A stretch of 13,114 nt of DNA from Methanobacterium sp. (GTDB lineage Archaea > Methanobacteriota > Methanobacteria > Methanobacteriales > Methanobacteriaceae). The notes beneath the pieces are model-generated. The model was not told the origin of the DNA. It did no database searches and worked only from the letters and a program-made list of their open reading frames with translations. How positions within the stretch are numbered: the stretch's first letter is position 1; each line of letters opens with the position of its first letter. The position numbers and the translations under genes were made by a program. The stretch lies in contig JAHRFX010000108.1 in the NCBI GenBank assembly GCA_019084405.1, positions 1 to 13,114 on the forward strand. The letters are read 5' to 3'. Positions 6,300 through 13,032 of the stretch are shown piece by piece.

Positions 6300-7447
6300 C
6301 TTAAACTATCACAAGCTTCTACAAATTTTTCTGCAAATATCTTTACCTGATATTCCGGAACTGAAAAACTGATACGGATATAACGATCTCCAAATAACTT
6401 GCTGGTGTAGGAACCCTGACGAATAAAAATTTTTTTATCACACAAATAGTTCGCCATTACTTGGGGGTCTATTCCTGTTTCTTTCAAATCTATAGCTATC
6501 ATATTACCATCAGAAGGATAAACCGGTAAAAATACACCTTCAATTTGATCAACAGCTTTTTTAATTATATCCTGGTTTTTTCGAGTCTGTTTTTTAATGT
6601 CATTAATCCACTGATGCTTTGATTTTAGAGCAGCTATAGCACCTACTTGAGAAATAACATTGGTTCCCAGATCATTTATCAGTATGCTACGTACGGAATT
6701 CAGCATATCCGGAGTGGCAATAATTCCTCCTATTCTAAGGCCCGCCATTCCGAAGATTTTTGAAAAGCTATAAATAGTTATAGTGTGTTCTGGAGCATAT
6801 TTGGCTACAAGATAATGTTCCCTGGAAAAGTCCCGATAAGTTATATCGTGTAATAGATATATATCCTTTTCCTGCGCTATCTTAGCAAATTCTTGTATTT
6901 CATGTTTAGTATAGGAGGATCCCAGTGGATTTAAAGGGTCTATAAGAGAAATGAGTTTAGTATTCTCATCCATGTTCTCTCTAACCAGTTCTGGAGTTAA
7001 TTTATAGTTGCATTCTTTATTGTAAATAGGTACAGATATGACCTTGCCTGCAAATCTACTGGCAAAGTTATCAATAATCAGATACCCCGGGTCACAGGTA
7101 ATCATATTATTCTCAGGTTCCAGGATGTTATTAATACAAAGATAAAGAGACTCTGTACCACCGGCAGTAATCAAGATTTCAAAATCGTCCTGCAAACCCA
7201 GGTCATTTAATACCAGGTCTTTTAGCTCTGGAAAACCTTCTGGTGGAGGATACTTGCAATATTCACGGCTTTCAACACAATCAATCATAGCATCATTGAT
7301 TTTATTATCTTGATGAAGATGATTGGTATTTTGACCCATCCATATCATTTCTTTATCTTTGAAAACGTAATTGAAAAAATCATTAGATGTTTTAAATCCT
7401 TTAGGCGGTATTTTAGCAGCCTTTGCATATTTTTTAGGTGAAATCAT
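6290..7447 (-). CDS. PLP-dependent aminotransferase, class I/II (substrate unknown)
   Basis: This is a 385-residue fold-type-I pyridoxal-phosphate enzyme. Catalytic landmarks are AGGTES (95-100, phosphate-cup loop), N173 in DPLNPLG, D201 and Y204 in HDITYRDF, the Schiff-base lysine K230 in YSFSKIFGMAGLRIGG with phosphate-binding R238, and the substrate-carboxylate arginine R358 in YIRISFS. It resembles the histidinol-phosphate/aspartate aminotransferase superfamily. I cannot name the substrate: it is not clearly HisC, and it differs from the methanofuran aminotransferase MfnC as I remember it. The start is ATG at 7447, with TGTGAT just upstream as a ribosome site. The gene stands alone, convergent to ABCE1, with a perfect 20-bp palindrome about 105-125 nt upstream that could be an operator. 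A catabolic or osmolyte role is as possible as a biosynthetic one. Confidence 0.85.
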   Translation of the reverse strand: MISPKKYAKAAKIPPKGFKTSNDFFNYVFKDKEMIWMGQNTNHLHQDNKINDAMIDCVESREYCKYPPPEGFPELKDLVLNDLGLQDDFEILITAGGTESLYLCINNILEPENNMITCDPGYLIIDNFASRFAGKVISVPIYNKECNYKLTPELVRENMDENTKLISLIDPLNPLGSSYTKHEIQEFAKIAQEKDIYLLHDITYRDFSREHYLVAKYAPEHTITIYSFSKIFGMAGLRIGGIIATPDMLNSVRSILINDLGTNVISQVGAIAALKSKHQWINDIKKQTRKNQDIIKKAVDQIEGVFLPVYPSDGNMIAIDLKETGIDPQVMANYLCDKKIFIRQGSYTSKLFGDRYIRISFSVPEYQVKIFAEKFVEACDSLRPL

Positions 7448-7785
7448 TTTATCACATATTCATTGTTCTTAAGTGTTATCCATTAACATGATCCGGGAAT
7501 ATAATAATACTTAAGTTTGGCTCAAAACAGGTATAGGGCTTCAAACTTTAAATAATGTAGGTACATTATTCCTATATTATCATTAATCTCTTTATTCTAT
7601 AAGATTACCTGATAAAAACAGATTAGTGGTTTTGATATCTTGATAATTATATTGAATATTTATCACACACCTTAATAAAATTTAGCACCTCACCTGTATC
7701 CCCTAGCTTTCTGGTAAAAAGCCAAAAAGAATTGATAGGTATGGATGATATAATTAAAAAATAAATTAAAACCAGTACCCCTAAT
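7448..7785. other. Intergenic region between the aminotransferase and radB genes
   Basis: These 338 bp hold the aminotransferase promoter region on the left (minus-strand AT-rich TATA-like tract around 7499-7509), a palindrome at 7551-7570, a looser inverted repeat AAGTTTG/CAAACTT (7512-7518 and 7542-7548), and on the right an A6 run (7756-7761) that would act as a T-run terminator for radB. I see no convincing ORF. The longest minus-strand reading frames with an ATG are below 20 codons. Confidence 0.5.
7551..7570. promoter_or_regulatory. Perfect palindrome AATAATGTA-GG-TACATTATT upstream of the aminotransferase
   Basis: Two 9-bp arms with a 2-bp spacer lie about 105-125 nt upstream of the aminotransferase ATG. 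Length and perfect symmetry make it a plausible site for a dimeric repressor or activator. It is AT-rich, so chance cannot be excluded, and no matching regulator gene is in the window. Confidence 0.4.
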
Positions 7786-8493
7786 TTAACTACCTAGACC
7801 CCTATCCACGATCCTGAATCGGGTTTTTATACCTTCTACCCTGCTTTTATGCCTTTTAAGAGTTGCACATCTTTCTCCAATAATATCTCCTTTGGTAAGT
7901 TCTACAATTATCTTGCTCCAGTACTTAAGAATCGTTCCACCCACCGGTTCAGGGACTCCATTACCTTCTCCATCAAAAAGAGAATAAATCTGATTGGTTA
8001 TAACCACCGCCAGATCATGCTTTCGGGCAATTCTAGAAAGCGATGCCATTTGTTTACCCAAATCACGGTTCAGTTTAGAGGACTCACCATCTTTTAATCT
8101 ATATAGAGCAACAGCAGAATCCAGAATTATTAAATCAAATTCTTCTCCCTGGTCTTCCATTATGGAATCTATTTGTCTAAGAGTTTCATCCTGTTCTATA
8201 AAAGAAGTGGGCTCAAAAACCACTATTTTAGGTGCTATCTGCTCAAAATCATCTCCAGAAATTTGTTTTATTCTTTCAATGGAAATACCTCCCTCGGTAT
8301 CCACATAAATCACTTTACCCCCATTTTTAGCACTTTGAACAGCTAATTTAAGGACTATGTTCGTCTTTCCAGAACCAGGCGGACCGTAAAATTGAGTTAA
8401 ATTACCTTTTTCAACCCCTCCCCCCAATATACTATCAATGGAGCATCCTGTCTGAATTTTAGATGATTTTTTGATATTAGATAAAAGTTTCAT
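7786..8493 (-). CDS. radB: DNA repair and recombination protein RadB
   Basis: This 235-residue archaeal RecA-superfamily paralogue has the core ATPase but lacks the N-terminal helix-hairpin-helix domain of RadA. That length matches the RadB family. Visible motifs are the family N-terminus KIQTGCSIDSILGGGVEKG (12-30), Walker A YGPPGSGKT (36-44), VIYVDTEGG, Walker B LIILDS (121-126) and VITNQIYS, the RecA-type L2/Q region. RadB is a non-catalytic mediator that helps load RadA on single-stranded DNA at the expense of RPA. The start is ATG at 8493, preceded by a GAGGA ribosome site and a GCTTTATAAGC TATA element. It is transcribed alone towards the aminotransferase. Confidence 0.96.
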   Translation of the reverse strand: MKLLSNIKKSSKIQTGCSIDSILGGGVEKGNLTQFYGPPGSGKTNIVLKLAVQSAKNGGKVIYVDTEGGISIERIKQISGDDFEQIAPKIVVFEPTSFIEQDETLRQIDSIMEDQGEEFDLIILDSAVALYRLKDGESSKLNRDLGKQMASLSRIARKHDLAVVITNQIYSLFDGEGNGVPEPVGGTILKYWSKIIVELTKGDIIGERCATLKRHKSRVEGIKTRFRIVDRGLGS

Positions 8494-8497
8494 GATT

Positions 8498-8557
8498 TCC
8501 TCAGATTTATTTCAATTATGATCTGTTATGATTTTTAATATTTGCTTATAAAGCATA
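8498..8557 (-). promoter_or_regulatory. radB promoter and ribosome-binding site
   Basis: On the minus strand a TATA box, GCTTTATAAGC (8554-8544), lies within a small inverted repeat TGCTT/AAGCA. GAGGA (8502-8498) lies 4 nt before the ATG. The mRNA start would fall near 8520-8525. Confidence 0.5.
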
Positions 8558-8637
8558 ATATATTGTTAATCATGATATTAAAATTATTAATATAGCTAAA
8601 CTAAAGGAACTGATAGTCATGGTTACAAGTTTAAATT

Positions 8638-9243
8638 TTAATAAATTTGGTATTTCCCTGCTCCCTGCCTTAAAATTTTAGGAGGTTTTACTGTAAAATC
8701 GATTACAGTGGAGGGTTGATTATTTTTTACCATGCCCGCATTCAATATAAGATCTATTTTATCACCTAATTGATGTATTATCCCCTCAATAGATTCTTTT
8801 GGAATTAAACCTGAAATATTTGCACTGGTAGATGTTATGGGAAATTCCAGACATAAATCACGACATAAATTAATATCTGGAATTCTAATTCCAATCTTTT
8901 CAGTCCCAGCAGTTAGTAATGAAGAGATTGATGATTTTTTTTCCAGAATTATGGTAAAAGGACCAGGTAGAAGTTTAAATACACTTTTTTGAATACCAGG
9001 GGTGATGTAAGCAAATTTAGAAATTTCATCCACGTCTGAAATACATATAGAAATCGGCTTATTAAATGGCCGTTTTTTTAGTGAATACAATTTTTTTATG
9101 GCACTTTCATTGTTTATGTCAACAGCAAGTCCATAAATAGTATCAGTAGGATATAAAATAATTCCACCGTGCTTTAAAACTTCAATGGCCCGTGCTATTT
9201 TTTCTTTATCTGGGTTTTGAGCTTGAATATTAATAATTTCCAT
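8638..9243 (-). CDS. L-threonylcarbamoyladenylate synthase (YrdC/Sua5 family)
   Basis: This enzyme makes threonylcarbamoyl-AMP from threonine, bicarbonate and ATP. The KEOPS complex then uses it to modify A37 of ANN-decoding tRNAs (t6A). The protein has a YrdC domain only (about 200 residues), without the C-terminal Sua5 domain. Motifs are YPTDTIYGL, KKRPFNKPIS with the conserved basic nucleotide-binding residues, LPGPFT, GIRIPD and STSANISG, all in the usual order. The preferred start is ATG at 9243; an in-frame GTG at 9252 would add three residues. The ATG sits 24 nt from the centre of a TATA-like tract shared with the divergent lipid gene, so the mRNA is probably leaderless. I recall MTH1692 of Methanothermobacter as the homologue with a solved structure. 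Confidence 0.95.
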   Translation of the reverse strand: MEIINIQAQNPDKEKIARAIEVLKHGGIILYPTDTIYGLAVDINNESAIKKLYSLKKRPFNKPISICISDVDEISKFAYITPGIQKSVFKLLPGPFTIILEKKSSISSLLTAGTEKIGIRIPDINLCRDLCLEFPITSTSANISGLIPKESIEGIIHQLGDKIDLILNAGMVKNNQPSTVIDFTVKPPKILRQGAGKYQIY

Positions 9244-9249
9244 AAAATT

Positions 9250-9285
9250 CACTATACAAATATATATTTAATTAGATTTATAAAT
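9250..9285. promoter_or_regulatory. Shared bidirectional promoter of yrdC and the CDP-alcohol transferase gene
   Basis: Only 49 bp separate the two divergent ATGs (9243 on the minus strand, 9293 on the plus). Their centre is the AT tract TATATATTTAATTAG (about 9261-9275), roughly 25 nt from both start codons. Neither start has a clear ribosome site. This geometry fits one TATA-like tract used in both directions with leaderless transcripts. It is inferred from spacing alone. Confidence 0.5.
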
Positions 9286-9292
9286 TAGCACT

Positions 9293-9871
9293 ATGCTTAA
9301 CCGATTTAGACCAACCATTAAAGGGTTTCTAGACCCTTTGGCCCGGAAAATCAAAATAAATCCTAACCTTATAACCATTTTTGGACTTATAGTAGCTTTT
9401 TTATCAGCTTATAGCTTTGCTCTTGGTAATTTATTAGTAGGGGGGATTTTAATTGCCCTTAGTGGATTTTTAGATATTGTGGACGGGGCAGTAGCACGGA
9501 ATAATTCTTCAATAACCCCCTTCGGGGGTTTCCTTGATTCGACAGTTGATCGTTTATCCGATGCTTTGATAATAATTGGAATAGTTTATGGGGGATTTGT
9601 AAACTGGATTTTTGGAATATTAGCCCTCCATGCATCTTTAACCGTTAGTTATGTTAGGGCGAGGGCAGAAGTTGAAGGAATTCCATGTGGAGTTGGAATT
9701 GCTGAAAGAGCAGAGAGGTTAGTTATTATAATGGCTGGTGCTTTTTTAGGCGTTTTATTTGGGGAAGAAGTGATGTTAATCGCCATAATCTTGGTAATAG
9801 TATTGGGATACATGACTGTAGTGCAGAGAATATATCACACCTGGAAACAAATGAATAAGGGCCTGAAATAG
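9293..9871 (+). CDS. CDP-alcohol phosphatidyltransferase, probable archaetidylinositol phosphate synthase
   Basis: This integral membrane enzyme of 192 residues has about six hydrophobic helices. The CDP-alcohol phosphatidyltransferase signature D-x2-D-G-x2-A-R-x8-G-x3-D-x3-D is complete: D61, D64, G65, A68, R69, G78, D82 and D86. The four aspartates bind the two metal ions and the CDP-lipid. In Methanobacteriales this position next to yrdC is, as I recall, held by archaetidylinositol phosphate synthase (MTH1691), which joins CDP-archaeol to inositol-1-phosphate. Glycerol- or serine-using relatives share the same motif, so the acceptor is inferred. The start is ATG at 9293, probably leaderless. 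It is followed after 33 nt by a DUF357 gene on the same strand. Confidence 0.85.
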   Translation: MLNRFRPTIKGFLDPLARKIKINPNLITIFGLIVAFLSAYSFALGNLLVGGILIALSGFLDIVDGAVARNNSSITPFGGFLDSTVDRLSDALIIIGIVYGGFVNWIFGILALHASLTVSYVRARAEVEGIPCGVGIAERAERLVIIMAGAFLGVLFGEEVMLIAIILVIVLGYMTVVQRIYHTWKQMNKGLK

Positions 9872-9904
9872 ATTAATCTATTGAAATCATTTAGAGGAAT
9901 TTAG

Positions 9905-10138
9905 ATGGAATATGAAGAAAGGATAAAAAAAGATGTGGGTCTTCTCAAAAAAAATTTAGAAGAGATTAAATCCCTGGATTTCACTGCTAAAGAAAAAGAA
10001 ATTATAGAAATGGCAGAAAATTATCAAGAGGATAGCCTTTATTATCTTGAAAAAAAAGATTTCATAACTTCTTTTGGATGCATTACATATGCTCACGGAC
10101 TTATAGATTCTTTAAGAATTATTTACAATTTAATTTAA
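9905..10138 (+). CDS. DUF357 family protein
   Basis: This 77-residue, strongly charged, all-helical protein is of a kind conserved in euryarchaea. It opens with MEYEERIKKDVGLLKKNLEEIK, and the C-terminal half has SLYYLEKKDFITSFGCITYAHGLIDSLR, a helix-turn-helix-like pair of TPR type in which aromatic and small residues alternate. The YxxGLIDxLR end is the part I recognise as DUF357. Function is unknown. The gene starts 33 nt after the lipid synthase with a GAGGA ribosome site at 9894-9898, so it is probably cotranscribed with it. In other archaea DUF357 also occurs fused to or beside RNA-handling proteins, as I recall, which fits the next gene. Confidence 0.82.
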   Translation: MEYEERIKKDVGLLKKNLEEIKSLDFTAKEKEIIEMAENYQEDSLYYLEKKDFITSFGCITYAHGLIDSLRIIYNLI

Positions 10139-10265
10139 AAATATAATATCTGAAGATAAAAATAAATATCGAAAAAAGCAGATAAATGCCCCTATTGGTT
10201 ATTTAGAACCATTTAATCTTTTTAAATGAAAATTAGGAGCATTATATCTAAATGAAGTTGCTAAT

Positions 10266-10946
10266 ATGAATAAGCTGAATGATGCTCGAATGGATTTAAG
10301 ATTTTTACTCAATCGAGGATATAGAAAAAAAATTGCCCTGAATTTTGTAGGTAATCATTATCTTTTAAATAAAGATGAAAGAAATTATTTATCTCGACAG
10401 ATCTTTTCCAATGTTAAATCAAAAAATAGAAAACAAAAAAAAATCAAAGAAGATGATTTGAAAGGGAAATTTGTAGTTATTGATGGCTATAATGTACTTA
10501 TAACTGTTGAAAGTATTGTAAAGTATTTTAATAAATCTAAAAATTGGAAAAATAAGCTGGTTTTAAGTGATGATGGATTTTTAAGAGACACCGCTTCAGT
10601 ATTTGGAAACTATAAACCAAGTTCAGTGACTGCTTATTCCCTGGATTTAATTCTTAATAATTTAAAAAGATGTAATCCTAAAAAATTAAAGTTTATTTTT
10701 GATAAACAGGTGAGTTTCAGTGGTGAATTGGCTAATAAAATCAACCAGGCTCTTTTAAAAGAAAATCTCAGTGGTGTGGCAGTTCTCTCAGAAAAAGTGG
10801 ATTATGATTTAAAAAGAGAGTGGAAAAAATCCCGGGCAATAATCAGTACCAGTGATGGGGCTATCATTGATCAGGTGGAAAGAGTTATTGATATTCCAGA
10901 ACTGGTTTGTAAAAACTGGAATAAAGTAAATTTTGAAAATAAATAA
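10266..10946 (+). CDS. DUF434 protein with NYN/PIN-like C-terminal domain
   Basis: This 226-residue protein of unknown function has two parts. Residues 1-50 form a helical DUF434 domain (DARMDLRFLLNRGYRKKIALNFVGNHYLL, then RNYLSRQIFS). A lysine-rich linker (51-67) leads to an alpha/beta domain (about 68-215). This has FVVIDGYNVLITVES (69-83), SDDGFLRD (101-108), LKFIFDKQVS (141-150), GVAVLSEKVDYD and IISTSDGAIID (192-202). Acidic residues at strand ends (D73, D102, D103, D108, D146, D197) and the DGYNVL motif resemble NYN/YacP-type nucleases, so a metal-dependent RNase is a reasonable inference. The start ATG at 10266 lacks a clear ribosome site. It follows DUF357 by 127 nt and may have its own promoter near 10219. 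Confidence 0.78.
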   Translation: MNKLNDARMDLRFLLNRGYRKKIALNFVGNHYLLNKDERNYLSRQIFSNVKSKNRKQKKIKEDDLKGKFVVIDGYNVLITVESIVKYFNKSKNWKNKLVLSDDGFLRDTASVFGNYKPSSVTAYSLDLILNNLKRCNPKKLKFIFDKQVSFSGELANKINQALLKENLSGVAVLSEKVDYDLKREWKKSRAIISTSDGAIIDQVERVIDIPELVCKNWNKVNFENK

Positions 10947-10996
10947 TTAATCTACTAAAAAGCTTAAATTAAAAATAATAAAGATAATTGATTAAA

Positions 10997-12094
10997 TTAA
11001 TCAATATCTTCAAATCTACCTTCTAATTTTTCCATTACACCAGGTAAAGAAGTGTATTCCATTTCATCACTGGGTAAGCGATGTGGTTCGAAAGGACCAT
11101 GCCTTCTCATATATTCTGCAATTTCAGATGCAAGATTTCTGGATCTATCATAGGCAGGGTCATCAAACATGTCTGCAGGTCCCACCAGTTTTCCTTCCGC
11201 AATCTGGAATCCAAGGGCCATTACCCGAGGAGGTCCATCAAATCTGACTGGATAAGTATCTTTTTGCCCAACAGGCATTAGTGGACCGTTGTGAGAACCT
11301 CTCATCCATCCGCCCACTAAGTGAGGGAATGAAAATGGTTCAACAACTTCTCCTGCTGCTGGGAAACCGGACTGTGCTCTTACAATTGCTACAGGATCAT
11401 CTTTACCAATATATTTCCCTGCCATAAGATTTAATCTTTCGGTACTGACCGCTGCGGCAATTTCATTGTCGTCTCTTCTGCGTATACGTTTAATCACATA
11501 GCGATTGGTGGTACCTAAAAGTGCCAGCAAATCATACATTTCATCAGGACAACTCATGACCACTTTTTTGTGTTCCATTACATCGAATATTTCAAACTCA
11601 AACCCATTATGTAGGGAAGGATCAATAACCAGCCCCGCAGTATTAAATGGATCTGCAAACATTCTAAATAAAGGTAAATTGAATGCTCCGGGTTCTGTTT
11701 TATCCATGCAGAATATAACTACAGGGTCACTTGGCCTTTCTTTAAATTCCATCTCGGCCACACCAGGACCCATTCCTTTAATGTTTCCAGAAAATGTATC
11801 CGAAAGTAAGTCCTGACCTGCGCCATAAAGTTTTAGTTCCTTGGCAACTTCAGTTGCTGCAAGGAATGCATCCCATGCTAATTTATGGATTTCTTCATTT
11901 TCTTCACCACTTTTGTGGGTCATTATTAATTCAGTATCATCTCCACAATTGGTTACATAATAATCTGTAAGAAGTTCTTCTTCTTTTGCTTTTGCAAGAA
12001 ATTCCTCACATTTTGCAAGTAATGCTGGATGGGCCAGACCATGTCCGGCTACACTTCCTACGTCTGCTTTTATTACACTAATAGTTGTTTTCAT
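10997..12094 (-). CDS. fbp: Fructose-1,6-bisphosphate aldolase/phosphatase (class V, archaeal)
   Basis: This bifunctional gluconeogenic enzyme first condenses dihydroxyacetone phosphate with glyceraldehyde-3-phosphate. It then removes the 1-phosphate from the resulting fructose-1,6-bisphosphate in the same remodelled active site, making gluconeogenesis one-way. At 365 residues it is full length. Visible are metal ligands D11 and H18 in ADVGSVAGHG, D52/D53 in NCGDDTEL, MDKTEPGAFNLP (130-141), and the aldolase residues Y228 and Schiff-base K231 in AGKYIGKDDP. These correspond to the Tyr/Lys pair described for the Sulfolobus enzyme. FPHLVGGWMRGSHNGPLMPV and PRVMALGFQ are family-typical. The start is ATG at 12094, with a strong GGAGGTG ribosome site. 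It is convergent to the DUF434 gene. The transposon remnant begins about 150 bp upstream, outside the likely core promoter. Confidence 0.97.
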   Translation of the reverse strand: MKTTISVIKADVGSVAGHGLAHPALLAKCEEFLAKAKEEELLTDYYVTNCGDDTELIMTHKSGEENEEIHKLAWDAFLAATEVAKELKLYGAGQDLLSDTFSGNIKGMGPGVAEMEFKERPSDPVVIFCMDKTEPGAFNLPLFRMFADPFNTAGLVIDPSLHNGFEFEIFDVMEHKKVVMSCPDEMYDLLALLGTTNRYVIKRIRRRDDNEIAAAVSTERLNLMAGKYIGKDDPVAIVRAQSGFPAAGEVVEPFSFPHLVGGWMRGSHNGPLMPVGQKDTYPVRFDGPPRVMALGFQIAEGKLVGPADMFDDPAYDRSRNLASEIAEYMRRHGPFEPHRLPSDEMEYTSLPGVMEKLEGRFEDID

Positions 12095-12101
12095 GTAAAA
12101 A

Positions 12102-12146
12102 CACCTCCATAAGTATCAGGTTTTCCAAAAATCTTTTTTTATATGT
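12102..12146 (-). promoter_or_regulatory. FBP aldolase/phosphatase promoter and ribosome-binding site
   Basis: On the minus strand ACATATAAAAAAAGA (12146-12132) forms a TATA-like box and GGAGGTG (12108-12102) lies 7 nt before the ATG. Transcription would start near 12115, giving a leader of about 20 nt. The element is intact despite the nearby insertion-sequence remnant. Confidence 0.55.
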
Positions 12147-12241
12147 TATTTATGGCACAGTAGATTTTTCTAGTGATGGGTTTGGATATGTGTCTTCCAT
12201 AAGTTTTATAAACTCCTAGACAATATATCCTTGGTTTTACT

Positions 12242-12947
12242 ATGGTATCTATAGATTGTACTTATAATAAATTTTTCGGAAAAAGATTTATTTTTCTCGA
12301 TTTTTGAGAATTACGGCAACGATTTTGAATACACCTCTAAAGGCGTTTTCCGAAGAACCCAACCGCCTTTGTGCCCCGATTGTGGCTCAGGGATGAATCA
12401 TAATGGGTATAACACTTATTACAAGAAAAATTTGGGCAGTGTTAAAATCGGCAGGTATATCTGCCCCATATGCTGTGAACCACATGAAAAGAGCCGTGAG
12501 TTCTGGGAAAACATGAAAACAGAATTTTTTAGTGTTTTAAACCATGTTTATCAGATTTTAAGGGTGAACCATGTCTCATATGAAGGTATTTCTGATTTGA
12601 TGGAAGTGATCTTTCCCCAGGGGAAAGACACCATCCTCCGTGCTTTCAATGATTCCATGGAGGAAACTGATTTCCCTGTTTTAGAAAATTTTAATATTGT
12701 TCATTATGATGAACAGCACCCCTAAACATGGACATACACAAAAAATACCGGTTAACACTCCTGGATCACACCACAGGCAGACCTATTGCAGAGGAACTCT
12801 ACAATAAAAAGGATCCTGACACCATCAAAAAGTTCCTCAAAAAGCATTTAGACCCAAATAAGATAAACTTTTGTAATCACAGACCTTTATCCCAGTTATT
12901 CAAGTGTTTTAGAGGATTTTTTCGGCGAGAATCTGATTCACCATTTC
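12242..12947 (+). pseudogene. Broken transposase, ISM1-like methanogen type
   Basis: A transposase can be pieced together across several frames. ATG at 12242 starts VSIDCTYNKF. The next frame gives SEKDLFFSIFENYGNDFEY ... PPLCPDCGSGMNHNGYN, a zinc-finger start with a second pair CPIC, up to NIVHYDEQHP and a TAA at 12723-12725. Then come YRLTLLDHTTGRPIAEELYN and DPNKI in another frame, and TFVITDLYPSYSSVLEDFFGENLIHHF in a third. The D of HYDEQHP and of TDLYPSY fit the first two acidic residues of a DDE catalytic triad. The third, and the whole C-terminus, are missing. Each frame change is explained by a one-base insertion: T5 at 12272-12276, T12723, A6 at 12740-12745 and A3 at 12865-12867. Homology stops near 12947. 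The family name is from memory of Methanobrevibacter/Methanobacterium elements. Confidence 0.78.
12775..12856 (+). repeat. 82-bp direct repeat, copy 1 (inside the transposase)
   Basis: Bases 12775-12856 match 13033-13114 exactly at an offset of 258 bp. This copy encodes GRPIAEELYNKKDPDTIKKF and on to LDP in the context of the transposase catalytic core, so it is the original copy. Confidence 0.95.
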
Positions 12948-13032
12948 TGGGGAAATTGCAAATCAAAGATTTTGCAAACTTGCAAATGAACAGTTGCAAG
13001 AGTCGTTGACTATGGGCTTGTTCAGATGCAAA
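12948..13032 (+). other. Unassigned 85-bp segment between the transposase copies
   Basis: After the loss of transposase homology near 12947 one frame stays open and reads sensibly: SGEIANQRFCKLANEQLQES, then LTMGLFRCK. It has no start codon and continues only into an out-of-frame reading of the repeat. It may be a fragment of another gene joined here by rearrangement or misassembly. I do not recognise the protein. Confidence 0.4.

Noticed and set aside
7849..8308. Two plus-strand ORFs antisense to radB
   Set aside because: Both mirror the well-conserved radB coding sequence and show no recognisable domain.
8619..8681. 20-residue plus-strand ORF with a weak AGGA upstream
   Set aside because: It overlaps the end of yrdC antisense, is very short, and its sequence is unremarkable. 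There is no evidence of translation.
11505..11816. Plus-strand ORF of 103 codons antisense to the FBP aldolase/phosphatase gene
   Set aside because: The opposite strand is a full-length conserved enzyme, and this ORF has no ribosome site or family resemblance.
12714..12745. Programmed -1 frameshifting in the transposase at the CCCC/TAA site
   Set aside because: The site does not form a proper slippery heptamer in the reading frame. The family consensus is restored better by two separate one-base deletions (T12723 and one A of 12740-12745), and further frame breaks exist elsewhere in the gene.
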